Below are positions 10,963 through 21,040 of a stretch of 64,000 nt of DNA, one piece after another. The translations under genes were made by a program, and so were the position numbers. The notes under the pieces are model-generated. The model ran no database searches. It saw nothing but the letters and a program-made list of their open reading frames with translations, and was not told the DNA's origin. This DNA is from Fredinandcohnia onubensis (GTDB lineage Bacteria; Bacillota; Bacilli; Bacillales; Bacillaceae_L), in assembly GCF_002734285.1 (NCBI RefSeq), contig NZ_NSEA01000001.1:120307-184306 (forward strand). The letters are read 5' to 3'. Each line of letters opens with the position of its first letter. Position 1 is the first letter of the stretch.

Positions 10963-12825
10963 ATGAGAATTACGGATCTGTTAAAGAAAGATACGGTCAT
11001 TATTGACCTCGTTTCTTCATCAAAGCTTGATGTCATTGATGAATTGGTCTCAAAACTTGATGAAGCTGGTCGCCTACAGGATAAAGAACAATACAAACAG
11101 GCAATCTTAACAAGGGAAAGCCAAAGTACAACAGGAATTGGTGAAGGCATAGCGATACCACATGCGAAGACTGCTGCGGTGAAAACACCAGCGATTGCAT
11201 TTGGACGCTCCATAAAAGGAGTAGATTATGAATCATTGGATGGACAACCAAGCCATTTATTTTTCATGATTGCGGCAAGTGAAGGGGCAAATAATGCACA
11301 TCTTGAAACACTGTCAAGATTATCTTCATTATTAATGGACGTTGGTTTTCGTGAAAAGATTATGCAGGTTCAAACTCCAGACGAGTTAATCGATGTGATA
11401 AATGAAAAAGAAAATGAGTCAGAGGAAGTAGAAGCGCCGGTTGAGAAAAAAGAAGGACAGAAAAAAGTTCTTGCGGTAACGGCATGTCCAACTGGAATTG
11501 CACATACGTATATGGCTGCAGACTCACTAAAGGCAAAAGCAAAAGAAATGAACATCGATATTAAGGTTGAAACAAATGGTTCAACAGGTGTGAAAAACGA
11601 ACTTACTCAAGAGGATATTGATGAGGCAGTAGCAATCATTGTAGCTGCAGACAAGCAAGTAGAGATGGCTCGTTTTAATGGTAAAAAGGTGATTCAGGTA
11701 CCGGTTGCTCAAGGTATCCGCATACCCGAGGAATTATTAACAAGAGCGGTTAATCAGGATGCCCCAATCTACCAAGCTGAACAAACTGAAAAGAAAAAAA
11801 CTGAAGGCGGAGAAAGAAGTGGCTTTTATAAGCATTTAATGAATGGTGTTTCTAATATGCTTCCGTTTGTTGTTGGTGGCGGGCTATTAATTGCCATTTC
11901 GTTTATCTTTGGGATCAATGCTTCTGACCCGAATGATCCATCTTATCATCCGATTGCAGGCGCGTTGATGACAATCGGAAGTGCCAATGCGTTTCAACTA
12001 ATGATTCCTGTTTTAGCAGGATTTATCGCCATGAGTATTGCTGACCGTCCTGGATTAGCACCTGGTATGATTGGTGGTCTAATGGCAACGACTGGCGGAG
12101 CTGGATTTTTAGGTGGATTAATAGCTGGTTTCCTTGCAGGGTATGTGGTCTTATTACTGAAGAAGGTCTTTTCTGGTTTACCATCATCATTTGAAGGTCT
12201 AAAACCAGTGTTGATTTATCCGTTCGTTGGGATTTTGATTACCGGCGCAATTATGTATGTACTTGTTGGTCCGTTAAAATTTGTAATGGACGGGTTGACC
12301 GGTTGGCTTGAAGGGCTAGGCACTGGGAATTTGATCGTACTTGGTTTAATTCTAGGTGGAATGATGTCGATTGATATGGGTGGCCCAATTAATAAGGCCG
12401 CATTTACCTTTGGAATTGCCATGATTGATGCTGGAAATTATGCACCACATGCAGCTATTATGGCGGGCGGAATGACACCACCACTTGGTCTAGCTTTAGC
12501 GACAACTCTCTTTAAAAACAAATTTACAAAGCAAGAACGTGAGGCTGGAAAAACAGCTTATTTCATGGGTGCGTCGTTTATTACAGAAGGTGCGATACCA
12601 TTTGCAGCTGCTGACCCAGGACGTGTCATTCCTTCTGCGGTTATTGGTTCTGCAGTTACAGGTGCACTAACGATGTTGTTTGGTATCGGCTTACCTGCTC
12701 CACATGGAGGAATTTTTGTCATTCCTTTTGTAAATGGGAGTTGGGCATTATATGTACTTGCGATTCTCATCGGTACAGTAATAACGGCATTATTAGTTGG
12801 ATTCTTGAAAAAACCTATTAAATAA
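10963..12825 (+). CDS. fruA: PTS fructose transporter EIIABC
   Basis: This membrane permease imports fructose and releases fructose 1-phosphate. Domain order in 620 residues: EIIA (about 1-150, phospho-histidine in GIAIPHAKT), a Glu/Lys linker, EIIB (about 165-265, phospho-cysteine in VTACPTGIAHTYMAA), and an EIIC membrane domain with many helices (about 290-615). All three phosphotransfer parts are in one chain, so only general HPr and EI are needed from elsewhere. AAAGGAA precedes the ATG. Confidence 0.96.
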   Translation: MRITDLLKKDTVIIDLVSSSKLDVIDELVSKLDEAGRLQDKEQYKQAILTRESQSTTGIGEGIAIPHAKTAAVKTPAIAFGRSIKGVDYESLDGQPSHLFFMIAASEGANNAHLETLSRLSSLLMDVGFREKIMQVQTPDELIDVINEKENESEEVEAPVEKKEGQKKVLAVTACPTGIAHTYMAADSLKAKAKEMNIDIKVETNGSTGVKNELTQEDIDEAVAIIVAADKQVEMARFNGKKVIQVPVAQGIRIPEELLTRAVNQDAPIYQAEQTEKKKTEGGERSGFYKHLMNGVSNMLPFVVGGGLLIAISFIFGINASDPNDPSYHPIAGALMTIGSANAFQLMIPVLAGFIAMSIADRPGLAPGMIGGLMATTGGAGFLGGLIAGFLAGYVVLLLKKVFSGLPSSFEGLKPVLIYPFVGILITGAIMYVLVGPLKFVMDGLTGWLEGLGTGNLIVLGLILGGMMSIDMGGPINKAAFTFGIAMIDAGNYAPHAAIMAGGMTPPLGLALATTLFKNKFTKQEREAGKTAYFMGASFITEGAIPFAAADPGRVIPSAVIGSAVTGALTMLFGIGLPAPHGGIFVIPFVNGSWALYVLAILIGTVITALLVGFLKKPIK

Positions 12826-12830
12826 GGAAG

Positions 12831-12864
12831 ATACCCTGTGCTACTTAGGCACGGGGTATTTTTA
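12831..12864 (+). terminator. Terminator of the fru operon
   Basis: ATACCCTGTGC (12831-12841) pairs with GCACGGGGTAT (12849-12859), followed by a T run. It overlaps the 3' end of the convergent phosphatase gene. Confidence 0.85.
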
Positions 12865-14959
12865 ATGGTAATGAGATTGGTTTAAAAGTGATGGTGTTAT
12901 TGTTTTGAAGTAGCGCATTGTTTGCTGAGGTCGGAGTGAGTACAAGGTGACCAAGATTATTTCCGGTTTCAATGATTGGCCCTTGATCCATTGAGAGGTA
13001 ACGAATCTTTTCTTTCCACGTGAAGTTGGTGGGACAAGGGGTATTTCCTTTTTGTTTAACGATATCGTAGGTAGCATCACAATATCTGTTGATTTCTTTG
13101 TTCCTTCTTTTCGCTGCATTTATGGTAACGATTGCTTTCATCAATCCGCCTTGAATTCCCGAAAAACTCATGTTGTTCATTGGACTACTTGTAAATTGGT
13201 AGATACATAGATCTTCACCATCGGGAAATTTGATATTGGTTGATACAGCAGAAGCGTAATGAACATCCCCGGATAAAATAAAGCAGTGACTCGGGTTCCA
13301 TTCTTTGATCTGATGCAAGAGTTCACTAAAGCCCTCTCCGTTATACTTCCAAGACTCAAAATCAAATGCTGTTGTTGCAGGAACTCCAATTGTTTTTAAT
13401 GGATAAATATATTGATTGAGGAAGGACTCAATTAAGCCAATTCCATAGACCGGTGATGGGGAGATAACAAGGAGTGGTTCACCGCTTTTCCAACCACTCC
13501 CGTATAAACAATCTGTTAAGGTCTGCCAACCGCCTTCACCAATGAGCTGCGGAGGACGATCCTTTTCTTCGATAGTACGACCAAGGGAAACTGGAAGTGG
13601 AGTATGGTCGTATTTTCGTTGTGTTCTCGTATCAAGGAAAATGGATGTTGGGTTTGTCGGTGCAATAAAGTTCCATTGATTATAATTCCAAAGTAGATCC
13701 TCCCATATATCATGTGAATGTGAACGAATTTCGTAATCTTTACTATATCTCCACATTTTACCGAGAAATGCCCGATCAAAACGATCTGGGTCATTGCCCC
13801 ATCCTTGAAACAGCCAATAAGCCATAAGTCCATTGGCAACTACATGTCTCCCAAGGTTTGATGAGTAGACGTTACTTTTCCAATTGTGACTGATGTTCCA
13901 ATCATCTGTAATATCATGGTCATCAAAGATCATATAGGTTGGTATGTTGGCAAGTAATCTTCTTACCTTCGAAAGTGTTTGATAGGTTTCCTTCACATCG
14001 GCCACTTGTTCGTTATATTCTTTCTCGTAAGCCTTCTTTTCCTTTTTTCGCTTCCCTTTTTTGTAAATATAATATATTTGATCTTTATTGGTATGGTCTT
14101 TAAATGAAGGAAAGTCACCATCATCTGTATAAGCATCCCACAGCTCAGGAGACCAAGATAATAAATATAGAGCGGCATATTCTCCGAATGTCATTGCATG
14201 GTTCCGGGCGTGTGAAGAGGTGAATTTACAAAAACGTTCCATGATGAACTGTCTCCCACGAGCCTGGTTAATAGATTTGTTGAATGGTTTATCTTTGAGG
14301 CGAGGCTCTATATCAATAAGGTTTTCTCCTTTACCAATGAGTTTTTCACCTGCTTCCGTCATGATGTGAAACACCGGATCAGGCACATCATCCGCATAAA
14401 TTTGGTCACCTAATAAAAATAAAGCGTCTGGGCGCTTTTCGAGGTCTAAATAGTTCATTTCGATTGTTTCGTCTCCTTGGCTAAGGGCATCCTCACCTTT
14501 TCCATGAAGCTTTCGACATGACCCATATAGGATATTGGTTTTTTGCTTGGATAGGTCTGGAATAAAAAAGCTAGGAAAGGTGAGGTCTCCATATGTGATG
14601 GAGTTTGGTTGCTCTTTTCCTAGAAGTTCGAAATCTTGTAAGTCATGAATCTCAGAATTCTGTTGGAAAAGGAGATTATAGCCTAAGAGTGTATTTACAG
14701 GGAACTGTGCTTGATACGGTGGTGTTAGTTTGATTAGGCTAATATAAAGTTGTTTTCCTGCACGGAAAGTGGTTGTTTCAGACTCACAATCTATTTCATG
14801 GTACGTAAAATTTGTACCATCTATTCTTTCAATTTGATACAGCTTTGCACCTAGTCTGTATCTTTTTCGTAATGCAATCCAAATATAAATGTGAGAAGGC
14901 TCAACTCGTCGCAGGATTGGCCCCGATAAAACTGTCGGTAAATCCATTTTGTTCACCAT
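12845..14959 (-). CDS. PhoD-like metallophosphatase family protein
   Basis: A large (704-residue) PhoD-like protein. The metal-site motifs GSCR, LLGDQIYADDVPDPV, FDDHDITDDWN and SGDVHYA are all seen in order, as in Ca/Fe-dependent phosphatases and phosphodiesterases. No signal peptide or Tat motif is present, so it is probably cytoplasmic, unlike secreted PhoD; its substrate is unknown. A charged Lys-rich stretch (about residues 310-330) lies inside the catalytic domain. The start could be ATG 14959 or the ATG four codons downstream, which has GGGATGGTG before it. It is convergent with fruA. Confidence 0.8.
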   Translation of the reverse strand: MVNKMDLPTVLSGPILRRVEPSHIYIWIALRKRYRLGAKLYQIERIDGTNFTYHEIDCESETTTFRAGKQLYISLIKLTPPYQAQFPVNTLLGYNLLFQQNSEIHDLQDFELLGKEQPNSITYGDLTFPSFFIPDLSKQKTNILYGSCRKLHGKGEDALSQGDETIEMNYLDLEKRPDALFLLGDQIYADDVPDPVFHIMTEAGEKLIGKGENLIDIEPRLKDKPFNKSINQARGRQFIMERFCKFTSSHARNHAMTFGEYAALYLLSWSPELWDAYTDDGDFPSFKDHTNKDQIYYIYKKGKRKKEKKAYEKEYNEQVADVKETYQTLSKVRRLLANIPTYMIFDDHDITDDWNISHNWKSNVYSSNLGRHVVANGLMAYWLFQGWGNDPDRFDRAFLGKMWRYSKDYEIRSHSHDIWEDLLWNYNQWNFIAPTNPTSIFLDTRTQRKYDHTPLPVSLGRTIEEKDRPPQLIGEGGWQTLTDCLYGSGWKSGEPLLVISPSPVYGIGLIESFLNQYIYPLKTIGVPATTAFDFESWKYNGEGFSELLHQIKEWNPSHCFILSGDVHYASAVSTNIKFPDGEDLCIYQFTSSPMNNMSFSGIQGGLMKAIVTINAAKRRNKEINRYCDATYDIVKQKGNTPCPTNFTWKEKIRYLSMDQGPIIETGNNLGHLVLTPTSANNALLQNNNTITFKPISLPLKIPRA

Positions 14960-15456
14960 CCCATTTTTTTATATCCTATTCAGGGTTCTAGGCGGCCGTT
15001 CATTTCAGGTATGTAACAGAGTTGTGTTGGGAATGGGAGAGTTAGAGAGTTTATGGTACAAGCTAGGGTGAGACAGAGTGCTAGCGTGTACCGTGAGAAA
15101 GGTTTCGCGATACAAGCTGTAGTGAAAAGAGAGCGAGCATGTACCGCAAGAGAGGTTTCGCGTTACAAGCTAGAGTGAAAAGAGAGTGAGCGTGTACCGC
15201 AAGAGAGGTTTCACGTTACAAGCTAGAGTGAAAAGAGAGCGAGCATGTACCGCAAGAAAGGTTTCACGGTACATGCTGGAGTGAAAAAAGAGTGAGCGTA
15301 TACCGCAAGAGTGGTTTCGCAGGACAAGCCGGCGGAAAAAGAGCATAAGCGAGAAAAGCCAAACCAAAAAATTTCGAGTAACAAAATAGTTTGTCAAATT
15401 TAGGTGAAACGGCTTATAATTCGTTATAGCAGTAGAAATCACAAGGAGAGAGCAAA
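14960..15456. other. Intergenic region with repeat array upstream of the ABC exporter
   Basis: No gene is supported in this stretch. Its middle (15055-15335) is the 53-bp tandem array listed separately. The last about 100 bp is AT-rich and must carry the exporter promoter; AAGGAGAG at 15442-15449 is the ribosome-binding site. Confidence 0.7.
15055..15335. repeat. Tandem array of 53-bp units (array A)
   Basis: Five full units (starting at 15055, 15109, 15162, 15215 and 15268) and a partial sixth repeat with a 53-54 bp period. Each unit holds GGTACAAGCT, then a purine-rich block, then the inverted half AGCGTGTACC, then GCAAGAGAGGTTTCGC. Across unit borders an 11-bp perfect hairpin AGCATGTACCG/CGGTACATGCT forms (about 15242-15276). 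The units differ by point changes, so the array is not recent. It shares sequence and period with array B at 28743. Confidence 0.85.
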
Positions 15457-17175
15457 ATGATTCGACGTTTTTTTACATATTATAAACCGCATCGTACACT
15501 GTTTTTAATTGATTTTAGTTGTGCGGTGATTGTTGCGATTCTAGAGCTGGCCTTTCCGCTTGCAGTGCAGTGGTTTATTGATAAACTTTTGCCAACCAGT
15601 AACTTGTCTGCAATCGTTTGGGTGAGCATTGGATTGTTAGTATTATATTTAGTTAGCTCAGGTCTTCAATTTATTGTAGGATATTGGGGTCATAAGCTAG
15701 GGATTAACATTGAAACGGATATGAGGCAGCAGTTGTTTCAACATGTGCAGCGACAATCATTTCGCTTCTTTGATAATACAAAAACAGGTCATATCATGAG
15801 CCGTATTACGAATGACTTATTTGATATTGGCGAGCTTGCTCACCATGGTCCTGAGGATTTGTTCATTGCCATTATGACCTTTGTTGGTGCATTTTGGATT
15901 ATGTTAACGATCAATGTGAAGCTTGCACTAATTGCGATTATTGTTGTGCCATTTTTAGTATGGTTGATTGCTTTTTCAAATGTTCGTATGAATCGTGCTT
16001 GGAAGGCGATGTATAGCAATATTGCAGATGTAAATGCCAGGGTCGAGGATAGTGTGGCAGGGGCACGTGTTGTCCAATCCTTCACAAATGAAGAATTTGA
16101 AATTTCTAGATTTACAGTTGATAACCGTAAGTTTCGTCGTTCAAAGCTTAGTGCTTATAAAGTTATGGGGTCAGCATCTGCTGGTATCTACCTAATGACA
16201 CGTCTGTTTGTCCTTATCGTGCTAGTTGTCGGCGCGTGGTTAAGCTTTAGCGGGGAGCTTACTTACGGAGAATTAGTTGGATTCGTCTTATATGCCAATG
16301 TCCTTTTTAAACCGATTGATAAAATTAGTGCCCTCTTGGAACTGTATCCAAAAGGGATGGCTGGTTTCAAACGTTTTACAGAGCTACTCGATATGGAGCC
16401 AGAAGTGAAAAATGCGAAGGATGCGGTTGCTGTTCCATCTCTTCGTGGAGATATCGTGTTTGAACAAGTAACCTTTGGCTACGATGAAAAGCAAGGACCT
16501 GTCTTAAAAGATATAAATCTAAAGGTTCATGCTGGAGAGACAGTGGCGTTTGTCGGTCCATCAGGAGCCGGGAAAACGACGATTTGTTCATTAATTCCAC
16601 GTTTCTACGATGTGAATGGAGGTTCCATTTCGATTGACGGAATGGATATTCGAAAAATGACAAAGGAATCGTTGCGTTCCCAAATTGGAATTGTTCAGCA
16701 GGATGTTTTCCTTTTTACAGGAACCCTACGCGAAAATATAGCATATGGGATGCTTGGAGCATCGGATGAACAAATTGAAGAGGCTGCAAGGCGTGCTCAC
16801 TTAGAGGAGTTTATTGCTGGACTACCAGATGGCTATGAAACACAGGTTGGGGAACGTGGCCTTAAACTTTCAGGTGGTCAAAAACAACGGATTGCGATTG
16901 CCCGAATGTTTTTAAAGAATCCACCAATCCTAATATTGGATGAAGCCACTTCTGCTTTAGATACAGAAACAGAGCAGATTATCCAAAAAGCATTAACAGA
17001 GCTTTCTAAAAATCGTACAACACTTGTTATCGCCCATCGTTTAGCTACAATCCGAAATGCAGACCGCATTATCGTAGTGACAGAAGACGGTATTGCAGAA
17101 CAAGGCGGACATGACGAACTGCTAGAAAAGGGCGGGATCTTCGCAAATCTTCATCAGGTTCAATATCAATCATAA
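15457..17175 (+). CDS. ABC exporter with fused membrane and ATPase domains
   Basis: This half-transporter of 572 residues has six predicted helices (about 1-310) and a C-terminal ATPase domain. Walker A is GPSGAGKTT (about 368-376), the signature is LSGGQKQR (about 472-479), and Walker B is ILILDEATSALD. It belongs to the type IV multidrug/lipid exporter group and probably works as a homodimer, since no partner half-transporter is adjacent. The substrate cannot be inferred. It is a single-gene unit with its own terminator. Confidence 0.9.
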   Translation: MIRRFFTYYKPHRTLFLIDFSCAVIVAILELAFPLAVQWFIDKLLPTSNLSAIVWVSIGLLVLYLVSSGLQFIVGYWGHKLGINIETDMRQQLFQHVQRQSFRFFDNTKTGHIMSRITNDLFDIGELAHHGPEDLFIAIMTFVGAFWIMLTINVKLALIAIIVVPFLVWLIAFSNVRMNRAWKAMYSNIADVNARVEDSVAGARVVQSFTNEEFEISRFTVDNRKFRRSKLSAYKVMGSASAGIYLMTRLFVLIVLVVGAWLSFSGELTYGELVGFVLYANVLFKPIDKISALLELYPKGMAGFKRFTELLDMEPEVKNAKDAVAVPSLRGDIVFEQVTFGYDEKQGPVLKDINLKVHAGETVAFVGPSGAGKTTICSLIPRFYDVNGGSISIDGMDIRKMTKESLRSQIGIVQQDVFLFTGTLRENIAYGMLGASDEQIEEAARRAHLEEFIAGLPDGYETQVGERGLKLSGGQKQRIAIARMFLKNPPILILDEATSALDTETEQIIQKALTELSKNRTTLVIAHRLATIRNADRIIVVTEDGIAEQGGHDELLEKGGIFANLHQVQYQS

Positions 17176-17203
17176 TAACCAGGAAATCCTGGTTATTTTT
17201 TAT
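17174..17203 (+). terminator. Terminator of the ABC exporter gene
   Basis: AATAACCAGGA and TCCTGGTTATT form an 11-bp stem with a 2-nt gap and a T run. Confidence 0.9.
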
Positions 17204-17432
17204 GCCTAAAAATGGGTCAAAGGTCATATAAAAATTTCAGTCATTTGGCGGCCAAAAGCATGAAAAAGGGTAGAAGAAAAATGAATCTTGTCAGTTTTAA
17301 TCGGATAGTAGGGAACTTGTAAAATCTGTTTTTGAAATTTTATTTTAAAAGATAGTAAATTTGTATGAAAGGATGTTTTATTCTTCTTAACGAACTTAAG
17401 AGTATGACGAAAAATTGTAGGGGGAATTGTGC

Positions 17433-19004
17433 GTGAAAAAAGTGTTGAAGCTATTATTTGTTTTTACCTTTTTGAGTATTTTTTCACTTCAGGGAATCTG
17501 GGGCAACCCAGCAGAGGCAAGTGAGGGAGAGGAACCAGATATTCGGATCGGAGTTGTTCCTTCTGTTGAATCATTGGTAGTTGGTTCGGAAGGTAAGTTT
17601 GATGTTATTGACAAAGAAACAGGCGAAGTGCTTTTAACAGGAGAAAATGAGGAAGTTCAGGTTGAGCTTGCAGGATCATCTGTTGTAAAAACAAACTATC
17701 GATTACAGGTTTCCTTTACAACAAGCAATGCGGCTGTTGCGGATTGGTTACACCTTGCCGAATCAAATGGTTATTCAACTTATGTTGAAGAATATAATAA
17801 TGGTTGGCGTTTACTAATCGGTGAGTTTCCGTCAGATGCCTCATTTGCAGTAAGAACTGCTTTTAAAAATGAAATTGTTGCAAAAGGCCTAGGGGCTAGT
17901 GATGCCTATTGGAGATTAATCACGACTGTTGAAGGAGAATCAACAATCAAAGTCTTAAAAGGAGAAACAGCAATTACAACAACAAATCCTATTCAAGTTG
18001 TTTCAGAGGATTTAGTGACGATTAACGGGAATCAGTATCGTGGAATCGCTGAGGTTGGTTTCAATAGTTCAGGGGCACTTGCGGGAATCAATGAACTTCC
18101 AATAGAGGAGTATTTATATGGTGTTGTTCCACGAGAATTGCCACCTGTACCATACGGTGAATTAGAGGCACAAAAATCACAAGCCATTGCTGCCAGAACC
18201 TATGCCTTATCAAACATGGGTAAAAGAGGTAAGGACGGGTATGATCTTCTTCCAACAACGTCTGACCAAGTGTATGGCGGTTTTGAGGCTGAACATCCAA
18301 TCTCAAATGATGCAGTTAATGGTACACGTGGGATTGTTGCAACTTACGAAGGGAAGTTAATTACAGCTGTGTTTAACTCTACTAGTGGCGGTTTTTCGGC
18401 CAATAATGAAGATGTGTGGAGTTCAGACCCTGTTCCTTACTTAAGGGGAGTGCCTGATGCACAAAGAGGTAAGGCATTTGAACATGTTCCATCTCTAGAA
18501 GTTTTCAAAAATCATAGCAATTCCAAATCATTACGTGCAGCAAGTGAAGGAGATTTTGAAGCAGATTGGTCAAAATACCATCGCTGGAATTTTGAATGGA
18601 CCGCAGAGGAAATGAGCGATGTATTGAGTACATCCTATAACACTGAGGTTGGTAAGGTTTATGAAATTAACGTTATAGAGCGCTCAAGTTCAGGTCGTGT
18701 ACTCGAAATTGAGTTTGTTACGGAAAATGGTACATTTTATGAATACAAAGATCGTATTCGAACTACTTTAAAATATATTAATGCAAGTGGTAACCAAGCT
18801 TCACTACTAAGCACGCTGTTCCACATTGAGCCTGTGAAGGATAATAATAAAGAAGTTACTGGGTTTAAAGTATACGGTGGCGGCTGGGGCCATGGTGTAG
18901 GCTTGTCACAAACGGGTGCAGTCGGAATGGCTGAGAAAGGGGCAACCTTTGAGGAGATTCTGAAGCATTACTACCAAGGAATTGACATAGAGGATAGATA
19001 CTAA
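17433..19004 (+). CDS. Secreted SpoIID/LytB-domain protein
   Basis: The protein has a signal peptide (about 1-28, ending near AEAS), a central region of about 150 residues without clear family, and a SpoIID/LytB domain in its second half. SpoIID is a lytic transglycosylase that acts on peptidoglycan glycan strands denuded of peptides; its catalytic glutamate corresponds to the E in VVPRELP. The C-terminal GGGWGHGVGLSQ motif is intact. GTG 17433 is preferred because GGGGG lies 8 nt upstream; a TTG two codons earlier is possible. It is not in a spoIIQ/spoIIID context, so it is a paralogue. Confidence 0.85.
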   Translation: MKKVLKLLFVFTFLSIFSLQGIWGNPAEASEGEEPDIRIGVVPSVESLVVGSEGKFDVIDKETGEVLLTGENEEVQVELAGSSVVKTNYRLQVSFTTSNAAVADWLHLAESNGYSTYVEEYNNGWRLLIGEFPSDASFAVRTAFKNEIVAKGLGASDAYWRLITTVEGESTIKVLKGETAITTTNPIQVVSEDLVTINGNQYRGIAEVGFNSSGALAGINELPIEEYLYGVVPRELPPVPYGELEAQKSQAIAARTYALSNMGKRGKDGYDLLPTTSDQVYGGFEAEHPISNDAVNGTRGIVATYEGKLITAVFNSTSGGFSANNEDVWSSDPVPYLRGVPDAQRGKAFEHVPSLEVFKNHSNSKSLRAASEGDFEADWSKYHRWNFEWTAEEMSDVLSTSYNTEVGKVYEINVIERSSSGRVLEIEFVTENGTFYEYKDRIRTTLKYINASGNQASLLSTLFHIEPVKDNNKEVTGFKVYGGGWGHGVGLSQTGAVGMAEKGATFEEILKHYYQGIDIEDRY

Positions 19005-19010
19005 TAAAGA

Positions 19011-19040
19011 AGACTCGTGCATGGGCACGAGTCTTTTTTT
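19011..19040 (+). terminator. Terminator of the SpoIID-like gene
   Basis: AGACTCGTGC pairs with GCACGAGTCT around a 4-nt loop, followed by seven T. Confidence 0.93.
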
Positions 19041-19051
19041 GTCTAGTTTCA

Positions 19052-19148
19052 GGCGCCATCGGCTCGAGGTCATAAGCCACTCACTTCGGAAGGTAAAATC
19101 ACCTTCTGTCAGTGAGTGGCTTATGCTTGTCGCCGATAAGCGGGCGCC
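19052..19148. repeat. 97-bp palindromic intergenic repeat
   Basis: Nested inverted repeats fold the whole block: GGCGCC (19052-19057) with GGCGCC (19143-19148), ATCGGC (19058-19063) with GCCGAT (19132-19137), CATAAGCCACTCAC (19071-19084) with GTGAGTGGCTTATG (19112-19125), and GAAGGT/ACCTTC near the tip. Similar GGCGCC-bordered palindromes are scattered through many Bacillaceae genomes. It sits between two convergent genes and may help block read-through into glnS. Confidence 0.8.
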
Positions 19149-19159
19149 TTGCACTTTTC

Positions 19160-20818
19160 TTATAATTTAAATGAACTTTTCAATGAGACAATTCGGTTAA
19201 AGACTAGATGGTCGTCTGTAGTATGTTTTGGATCGACGTTAAAATAACCATGTCTAAAGAATTGGAACTTGTCATGTGGCTTCACATCTTTCATGTTCGG
19301 CTCAACAAATCCATTTAAAATTTCAAGTGAATTCGGATTGACGTAATCAAGGAATGTTTTGTCCGCATCTTCCTCATTTTCGTCTGAATCTAAAATAAGT
19401 GGCTCATATAGACGGAACTCAGCAGGCACCGCTTGTGTCGCCTCAACCCAGTGAATCGTACCTTTTACCTTACGACCTGTAAAGCCAGTACCACTCTTCG
19501 TTTCAGGGTCATACGTACAATGAAGTTCCACCACGTTTCCTTCATCATCTTTAATGACTTCTTCACATTTAATGAAATACGCGTGCTTTAGACGAACTTC
19601 ATTGCCAGGGAAAAGACGGAAATACTTTTTCGGTGGGTTCTCCATGAAATCTTCTTGCTCGATATAGATTTCACGAGAGAATGGGATTTGTCTTGTTCCC
19701 ATTTCCGGATTTTCAGGGTTGATTTCCGCATCCAGCATTTCTACTTGTCCTTCTGGATAGTTGGTAATGACTACTTTAAGCGGTTTGATAATACCCATTG
19801 TTCGTGGTGCTTTTAATTTTAAATCCTCACGAACAAAATGCTCTAGCATTTGAGTATCAACGGTTCCATTGTTTTTCGCTACGCCTAACTCACGGCAGAA
19901 AGTACGGATTGCTTCAGGTGTATACCCTTTTCTTCTAAGTCCAGAAATGGTTGGCATACGAGGGTCGTCCCATCCGTCCACGTAGCTTTCCTCAACAAGC
20001 TGCTTAAGCTTACGCTTACTCATCACGGTATTTGTTAAATTGATGCGCCCGAACTCGATTTGCTGTGGATTACTCTCCATTTCACAATGCTCAACAACCC
20101 AATTATAAAAAGGGCGTTGGTCCTCGAACTCAATCGTACATATGGAGTGAGTTACACCTTCAATTGCATCCTCAACAGGATGTGCAAAAGCATACAATGG
20201 ATAGATGCACCATTTATCACCTGTATTATGGTGAGTCGTATGCGAAATTCGGTAAATAACAGGATCACGCAGATTGATGTTTGGAGATTTCATATCAATT
20301 TTTGCACGTAAAACTTTTTCACCATTTCCGTATTTACCAGCACGCATGTTTTCAAATAGTTCAAGGTTTTCCTCGATTGTACGATCGCGATAAGGACTTT
20401 CTTTTCCAGGCTCTGTTAAGGTACCACGATATTCACGGATCTCATCTGCGCTTAAATCGTCCACATACGCAAGGCCCTTTTTAATAAGTAAAACAGCCCG
20501 GCTATACATTTCCTCAAAGTAATCCGATGCAAAAAATAAACCGTCCCAATCATATCCAAGCCATTTTACATCTTCTTTAATCGAGTTCACAAACTCAATA
20601 TCCTCTTTTAAAGGGTTTGTATCATCAAATCGTAGGTTTGTTTTACCTTTAAATTCATCCGCAAGGTCAAAATTCAGAACGATTGATTTAGCATGTCCGA
20701 TATGTAAATACCCATTTGGTTCTGGTGGGAAGCGGGTCACGACATGGTCACGCTTTCCAGTTTCTAAATCGTCGATTATGATATTTCTAATAAAATTTGA
20801 AACGTTATTATTTTCCAC
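19160..20818 (-). CDS. glnS: Glutaminyl-tRNA synthetase
   Basis: A class I synthetase that charges tRNA-Gln directly with glutamine. [15 protein letters not shown] holds the HIGH motif (residues 39-42), and VMSKRKL is the KMSKS-like loop. The C-terminal half is the anticodon-binding beta-barrel pair. With the GTG start at 20818 (AGAGG 8 nt upstream) the protein has 552 residues, nearly the E. coli length; an in-frame ATG lies two codons before it. Most Bacillus use the GatCAB amidotransferase route and lack GlnRS, so this gene was probably acquired. No T-box leader is visible. Confidence 0.95.
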   Translation of the reverse strand: MENNNVSNFIRNIIIDDLETGKRDHVVTRFPPEPNGYLHIGHAKSIVLNFDLADEFKGKTNLRFDDTNPLKEDIEFVNSIKEDVKWLGYDWDGLFFASDYFEEMYSRAVLLIKKGLAYVDDLSADEIREYRGTLTEPGKESPYRDRTIEENLELFENMRAGKYGNGEKVLRAKIDMKSPNINLRDPVIYRISHTTHHNTGDKWCIYPLYAFAHPVEDAIEGVTHSICTIEFEDQRPFYNWVVEHCEMESNPQQIEFGRINLTNTVMSKRKLKQLVEESYVDGWDDPRMPTISGLRRKGYTPEAIRTFCRELGVAKNNGTVDTQMLEHFVREDLKLKAPRTMGIIKPLKVVITNYPEGQVEMLDAEINPENPEMGTRQIPFSREIYIEQEDFMENPPKKYFRLFPGNEVRLKHAYFIKCEEVIKDDEGNVVELHCTYDPETKSGTGFTGRKVKGTIHWVEATQAVPAEFRLYEPLILDSDENEEDADKTFLDYVNPNSLEILNGFVEPNMKDVKPHDKFQFFRHGYFNVDPKHTTDDHLVFNRIVSLKSSFKL

Positions 20819-21040
20819 GGCCATAACCTCTTTCGTTATCCTATACTGGGCGTTCAAAAAGTCTTGGTACAACTAATTGCTTCCTTTCTTATTGAACGGT
20901 ACTATAATTGATGAATATATCATAAAACCAGAATAATTTCCATTATTCTCATGTTTACCAAAGTTTAAGTTGATTATTAGGACGTCTTTCATATAAGCTT
21001 TACTGTATCTCAAATTTTATAACCATCGGAGCGAGGTTTT

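Noticed and set aside
15055..15335. CRISPR array
   Set aside because: The whole 53-bp unit repeats contiguously; there is no division into constant repeats and unique spacers, and no cas genes are present.
20819..21040. T-box leader before glnS
   Set aside because: No conserved T-box sequence or terminator/antiterminator pair was found in the short upstream region.
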